From DIGJ01 sp041821315 (GTDB lineage: Bacteria > Bacillota > Clostridia > Lachnospirales > Lachnospiraceae), in the NCBI GenBank assembly GCA_041821315.1, contig JBGUEO010000020.1:14561-78560 (forward strand): a stretch of 64,000 nt of DNA, read 5' to 3'. A model generated the notes under the pieces. That model saw only the letters and a program-made list of their open reading frames with translations. It did not search any database and was not told the DNA's origin. Below are positions 61,862 to 64,000 of the stretch, piece by piece (positions within the stretch are counted from its first letter, which is position 1; the number at the start of each line of letters is the position of its first letter). The translations under genes were made by a program, and so were the position numbers.

Positions 61862-62338
61862 ATGGGAACCAGTCCAACAAAAGCAGCTAGCAACATATAT
61901 TGTCGCTGTAGAAAAGAAGCTGCAAAGTACAATGACAAGATAAATAGCAGAGAGGGAGCAGCTGAACAGCTTGGAATATCGGCCAGTACTCTTGCTGATT
62001 ACGAATTGGATATAACAAAAATTATTCCAGCTAACAACATTTTAAGAATGGCTGATTTATACAATGCTCCAGAGCTGAAAAATCATTACTGCAGAGAGGT
62101 TTGTCCTCTTGGTAGAAATGTTCCAGAAGTTAGTTTAAGTGATTTAGACAGAATATCAATACAGGCATTGTCATCATTTAGAAAGATATCAGCAACTAAG
62201 GAAAATTTGTTAGATATTGTGGCAGATGGAAAGATATCAGAAGATGAAAAGCCACAATTAACCGAAATACTCGAAAATCTTGATGAGCTGAATGCAGTAT
62301 CGCAAAGTTTAAAGGTTTGGATAGAGAAAAATTTGTAG
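61862..62338 (+). CDS. Phage/element-type HTH regulator
   Basis: A 158-residue protein. An XRE-like HTH (about residues 12-70) reads SREGAAEQLGISASTLADYE and is followed by CREVCPLGRNVPE, a cysteine-containing stretch common to clostridial prophage regulators. The C-terminal ~60 residues are helical. AAGGAGG precedes the ATG, and one operator copy lies at 61814-61828 just upstream, so the gene may have its own repressed promoter. Confidence 0.75.
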   Translation: MGTSPTKAASNIYCRCRKEAAKYNDKINSREGAAEQLGISASTLADYELDITKIIPANNILRMADLYNAPELKNHYCREVCPLGRNVPEVSLSDLDRISIQALSSFRKISATKENLLDIVADGKISEDEKPQLTEILENLDELNAVSQSLKVWIEKNL

Positions 62339-62353
62339 AAGGGAGTGCTTCTA

Positions 62354-62551
62354 ATGCCGGCAGTGCTTGAGCAGAACAATGTGACAATTGGATATTACAA
62401 AGTAGAAGACGTTATGACTATTCTTGGCTGTCAGAGGACAAAAGCGCAGGACGTTATACGAGAATTAAATTGCGAACTAGTAAACAAAGGCTACAAAAAG
62501 TGGCCAAAAGGAAAAATTTCAAAGAGATACTTTCAAGAAAGATATTTCTAG
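62354..62551 (+). CDS. Small excisionase-like HTH protein
   Basis: A 65-residue protein with a MerR/excisionase-type winged-helix start: YYKVEDVMTILGCQRTKAQD then VIRELN, ending ISKRYFQERYF. Proteins of this size and pattern occur as DNA-binding Xis-like or replication-initiation accessory proteins in integrative elements. ATG at 62354 has AAGGGAG eight bases upstream. It is 15 bp after the previous gene. Confidence 0.7.
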   Translation: MPAVLEQNNVTIGYYKVEDVMTILGCQRTKAQDVIRELNCELVNKGYKKWPKGKISKRYFQERYF

Positions 62552-62563
62552 AAAGGAGTTGAG

Positions 62564-62749
62564 ATGGCTTATTTTAATACATGCCCTGCATGTGGGTGCA
62601 ATCTTGATCCAGGAGAACATTGTGATTGTGCACAGGAAAAAGAGAAAGAAAAAGGAATATTGAACAGCATGTTACTTACTGGTAAGTCAGGGCAGATGAC
62701 ATTCTGTTTTACAAAGGAGGGAAAGCCACTTGAAAAAGCAGTTATATAG
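62564..62749 (+). CDS. Small zinc-ribbon-like element protein
   Basis: A 61-residue protein with the N-terminal metal-binding pattern CPACGCNL and CDCAQ. GAAAGGAG precedes the ATG. Short proteins of this type are common in Lachnospiraceae prophages and elements; the function is unknown. Its 3' end overlaps the start of the following frame by 20 bp. Confidence 0.7.
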   Translation: MAYFNTCPACGCNLDPGEHCDCAQEKEKEKGILNSMLLTGKSGQMTFCFTKEGKPLEKAVI

Positions 62750-63515
62750 ACTTGCTTGCATCGGAGTGACGGTTGGAATCATTGGTTCTACTGTATCGGT
62801 GGTAGCTGGAAATAGAATACAGCAAAAGTGTAAATCTGAAGTAGAAATTTATTCATATAATACAGACCCTGTTTTAAATGCAGGTTCTGCAAAAATAATT
62901 ATAGAAATAAAACCTATTGAAATGAAAGTTGTAAGTGAAGAGAGTATGGAAGATGCGGTGGTAAATCCATACGAACCATTTACATATGATGAAGCTTATT
63001 TACTTACAAAAATAGCAATGGCTGAAGCAGAGGGAGAAGATACTTATTCAAAGGCTTTAGTAAAATGTAAGGTTGCAATTAGAGGTTCATTGCGGTGTTG
63101 CGGCCTTGAAATGAATGAAAGGAATTATAAAATCATGAGAAAACAAACCATATTTGAAAAATTAGAAATTGAATATCAGGAGATCGATGGGATATTTTAT
63201 CCTGTCTTATCTGTTCCTACAGAAGAAGAACAACTGAAAGACGTAGGAAAGTATGGAAGAATGTGGATTGGTCATATGAAGAGTATTTATCCGATTAGAT
63301 ATCGTAGTCTGGTGAGATTTGGAGAATTGAACAGAAAAGCGATGGAAGTAAATGAAGTTGCATATGATTTGCTTGATGATATTGAAAGTGGCTGGTTGCA
63401 AAAGCACAAACCTCAAAATGCAAATTCGTTTATAGAGCAGTTACACCTTCGGAATCAGGCGAGGATGATGGCAGAAGAAATGGTGCTTCATGACGTAGTG
63501 TATCAGTTTCATTAA
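62730..63515 (+). CDS. Chimeric frame: truncated cell-wall-hydrolase N-terminus fused to TnpV
   Basis: A 261-codon frame from TTG at 62730 (AAAGGAGG nine bases upstream). Residues 1-~28 form a signal peptide. Near residue 84 begins TYDEAYLLTKIAMAEAEGED, the opening of a SleB-type cell wall hydrolase domain in clostridial phage elements, where EAEGED holds the catalytic Glu. The hydrolase stops matching after KALV (about residue 111). A joint segment follows, and from residue 136 the frame is a complete TnpV-like protein. It looks like an insertion or deletion scar that happens to stay in frame; the hydrolase part is surely inactive. Confidence 0.65.
   Translation: MKKQLYRLACIGVTVGIIGSTVSVVAGNRIQQKCKSEVEIYSYNTDPVLNAGSAKIIIEIKPIEMKVVSEESMEDAVVNPYEPFTYDEAYLLTKIAMAEAEGEDTYSKALVKCKVAIRGSLRCCGLEMNERNYKIMRKQTIFEKLEIEYQEIDGIFYPVLSVPTEEEQLKDVGKYGRMWIGHMKSIYPIRYRSLVRFGELNRKAMEVNEVAYDLLDDIESGWLQKHKPQNANSFIEQLHLRNQARMMAEEMVLHDVVYQFH
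63135..63515 (+). CDS. tnpV: TnpV-family transposon-encoded protein
   Basis: The last 126 residues of the chimeric frame start at an internal ATG (63135) with AAAGGA upstream. They have the TnpV layout: TIFEKLEIEYQEIDGIFYPV, an acidic PTEEEQ, GKYGRMWIGHMKSIYPIRYR and a C-terminal RNQARMMAEEMVLHDVVYQF. TnpV proteins occur in Tn4451-like and other mobilisable clostridial elements; their biochemical role is not settled. Length is normal, so this part is probably complete and may be translated on its own. Confidence 0.65.
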   Translation: MRKQTIFEKLEIEYQEIDGIFYPVLSVPTEEEQLKDVGKYGRMWIGHMKSIYPIRYRSLVRFGELNRKAMEVNEVAYDLLDDIESGWLQKHKPQNANSFIEQLHLRNQARMMAEEMVLHDVVYQFH

Positions 63516-63606
63516 TATCATGTTCTTAGCTTGGACTAGGTGCAAAAATTGTGTTCGGAGGTTGCAATTTATGTGTCTATGTCAATGGGAACATTTTGCA
63601 AATTAT

Positions 63607-63630
63607 GATAGCAGTTTATGCTGTCATTTT
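63607..63630 (+). terminator. Probable terminator after tnpV
   Basis: GATAGCA (63607-63613), loop GTTTA and TGCTGTC (63619-63625) form a 7-bp stem with one G-T pair, followed by ATTTT. A second hairpin GTTACTTTT/AAAAGTAAC lies at about 63659-63679. The gap 63516-63780 otherwise shows no supportable gene. Confidence 0.5.
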
Positions 63631-63780
63631 GGGGTAGTGACGGTAAAAAGTGCTTTTGCGTTACTTTTGACAAAAGTAACAAAACTTTCCATGAGAAATC
63701 ATTCATTACGTGCCGTGACCGGCACCTATTACAAATAAGAGAGGGTGGTGCGATGCCACAATAATTTGGAGGAGAAATGT

Positions 63781-63966
63781 ATGGAGAGGACAATAAGTAT
63801 TATGAATGGAGAAGGCTCCTTGAATCATAACAACAGAACATTTACTGCTGATAATGTGGATTCAAGTAGAACTGCTCTCAATCTAACTTTTATTAATGAC
63901 AATATAAAAACAGTTTATCATGAATTGTTTGACCAGGCATTAAAAAATCAATGTCATTTAGTTTAG
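63781..63966 (+). pseudogene. Truncated MobV-type relaxase (plasmid recombination protein) gene
   Basis: ATG at 63781 with GGAGGAG upstream starts a 61-codon frame that matches the very beginning of Pre/MobV relaxases: MERTISIMNGEGSLNHNNRT, then VYHELFDQAL. After that the match ends in NQCHLV and a stop. Full relaxases are several hundred residues, and the catalytic metal-binding histidines are downstream of this region, so the fragment is non-functional. The break lies near 63940, and the sequence after it belongs to something else. A companion region upstream contains inverted repeats that may be remains of its transfer origin. Confidence 0.6.
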
Positions 63967-64000
63967 ACATTTTACTTCTATTTTTAGCGGTTCCACAGAT

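Noticed and set aside
63520..63738. A 72-codon frame in the gap between tnpV and the relaxase stub.
   Set aside because: Its composition is odd and rich in Cys and Phe, it has no ribosome site and it runs through two hairpins. The gap looks non-coding.
63690..63770. Possible MobV-type origin of transfer upstream of the relaxase stub (GTGCCG/CGGCAC and TGG/CCA hairpins).
   Set aside because: The position is right, but I could not match a known oriT core; hairpins alone are not enough.
1..64000. tRNA, rRNA and CRISPR features.
   Set aside because: No cloverleaf with a TTCRA-type arm, no rRNA-like stretch and no regularly spaced repeat series were noticed on reading; a covariance search would be decisive.

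Overview
The window looks like a chromosomal segment of a low-GC Gram-positive anaerobe of the Clostridia, most likely a Lachnospiraceae-type organism. The support is A/T-rich codon use, strong AGGAGG-type ribosome binding sites, Bacillus-type promoters and SOS box, many sugar ABC transporters, and a KamA/AblB pair. No rRNA, tRNA or CRISPR array was seen. The assignment is an inference from gene content; no search was run.

Layout. (1) 1-4900: a resistance or stress module made of the tail of an OmpR-type response regulator, an ABC ATPase, an ABC-2 permease and a histidine kinase. A convergent ABC-F ATPase gene follows; its leader carries a terminator hairpin just before the start codon and a candidate 19-residue leader peptide. 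(2) 4950-8640: iron alcohol dehydrogenase, a decayed GGDEF fragment, a YkgJ-type cysteine-cluster protein, a diguanylate cyclase and a cytochrome b5-domain membrane protein. (3) 8840-16046: a LacI regulator followed by a disaccharide uptake and phosphorolysis operon (binding protein, two permeases, GH65 phosphorylase, beta-phosphoglucomutase). The operon has no ATPase of its own; an MsmX/UgpC-type ATPase lies at 32794. (4) 16148-22348: PutP, a polar amino-acid ABC transporter and ablA-ablB (N-epsilon-acetyl-beta-lysine synthesis), readable as an osmoadaptation cluster. (5) 22626-36616: regulators (DUF2087, GntR with TrkA-C, LacI with a probable CTG start, a TPR regulator divergent from an MFS pump), MATE pump, chemoreceptor, SDR, LytR_C-domain protein and YitT. 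(6) 36735-41998: a CdaR/PucR regulator and ftsE-ftsX-M23 peptidase-ctpA, a cell-division and wall-hydrolase cluster. (7) 42269-50774: an MglBAC-like sugar transporter with its own periplasmic sensor, LytS/YesM-type kinase, AraC-type response regulator and an esterase. A 21-bp-spaced direct repeat overlaps the promoter. (8) 51093-58204: uvrB (with an SOS box), uvrA, yfbR-like HD phosphohydrolase and guaA.

(9) From the 3' end of guaA to the right edge lies an integrated mobile element whose far end is outside the window. It holds a tyrosine integrase convergent with guaA, a small operon ending in a repressor with three HTH units, a divergent early-gene operon, and an array of TTTCC-N5-GGAAA palindromes in the shared control region. 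The right part is a scar of a second element: a cell-wall-hydrolase 5' end is joined in frame to tnpV, followed by a truncated MobV-type relaxase gene.

The most interesting points are the ABC-F leader attenuator, the sensor-kinase-AraC sugar system with a visible candidate operator, the three-HTH repressor with its operator array, and the hydrolase-TnpV chimera.
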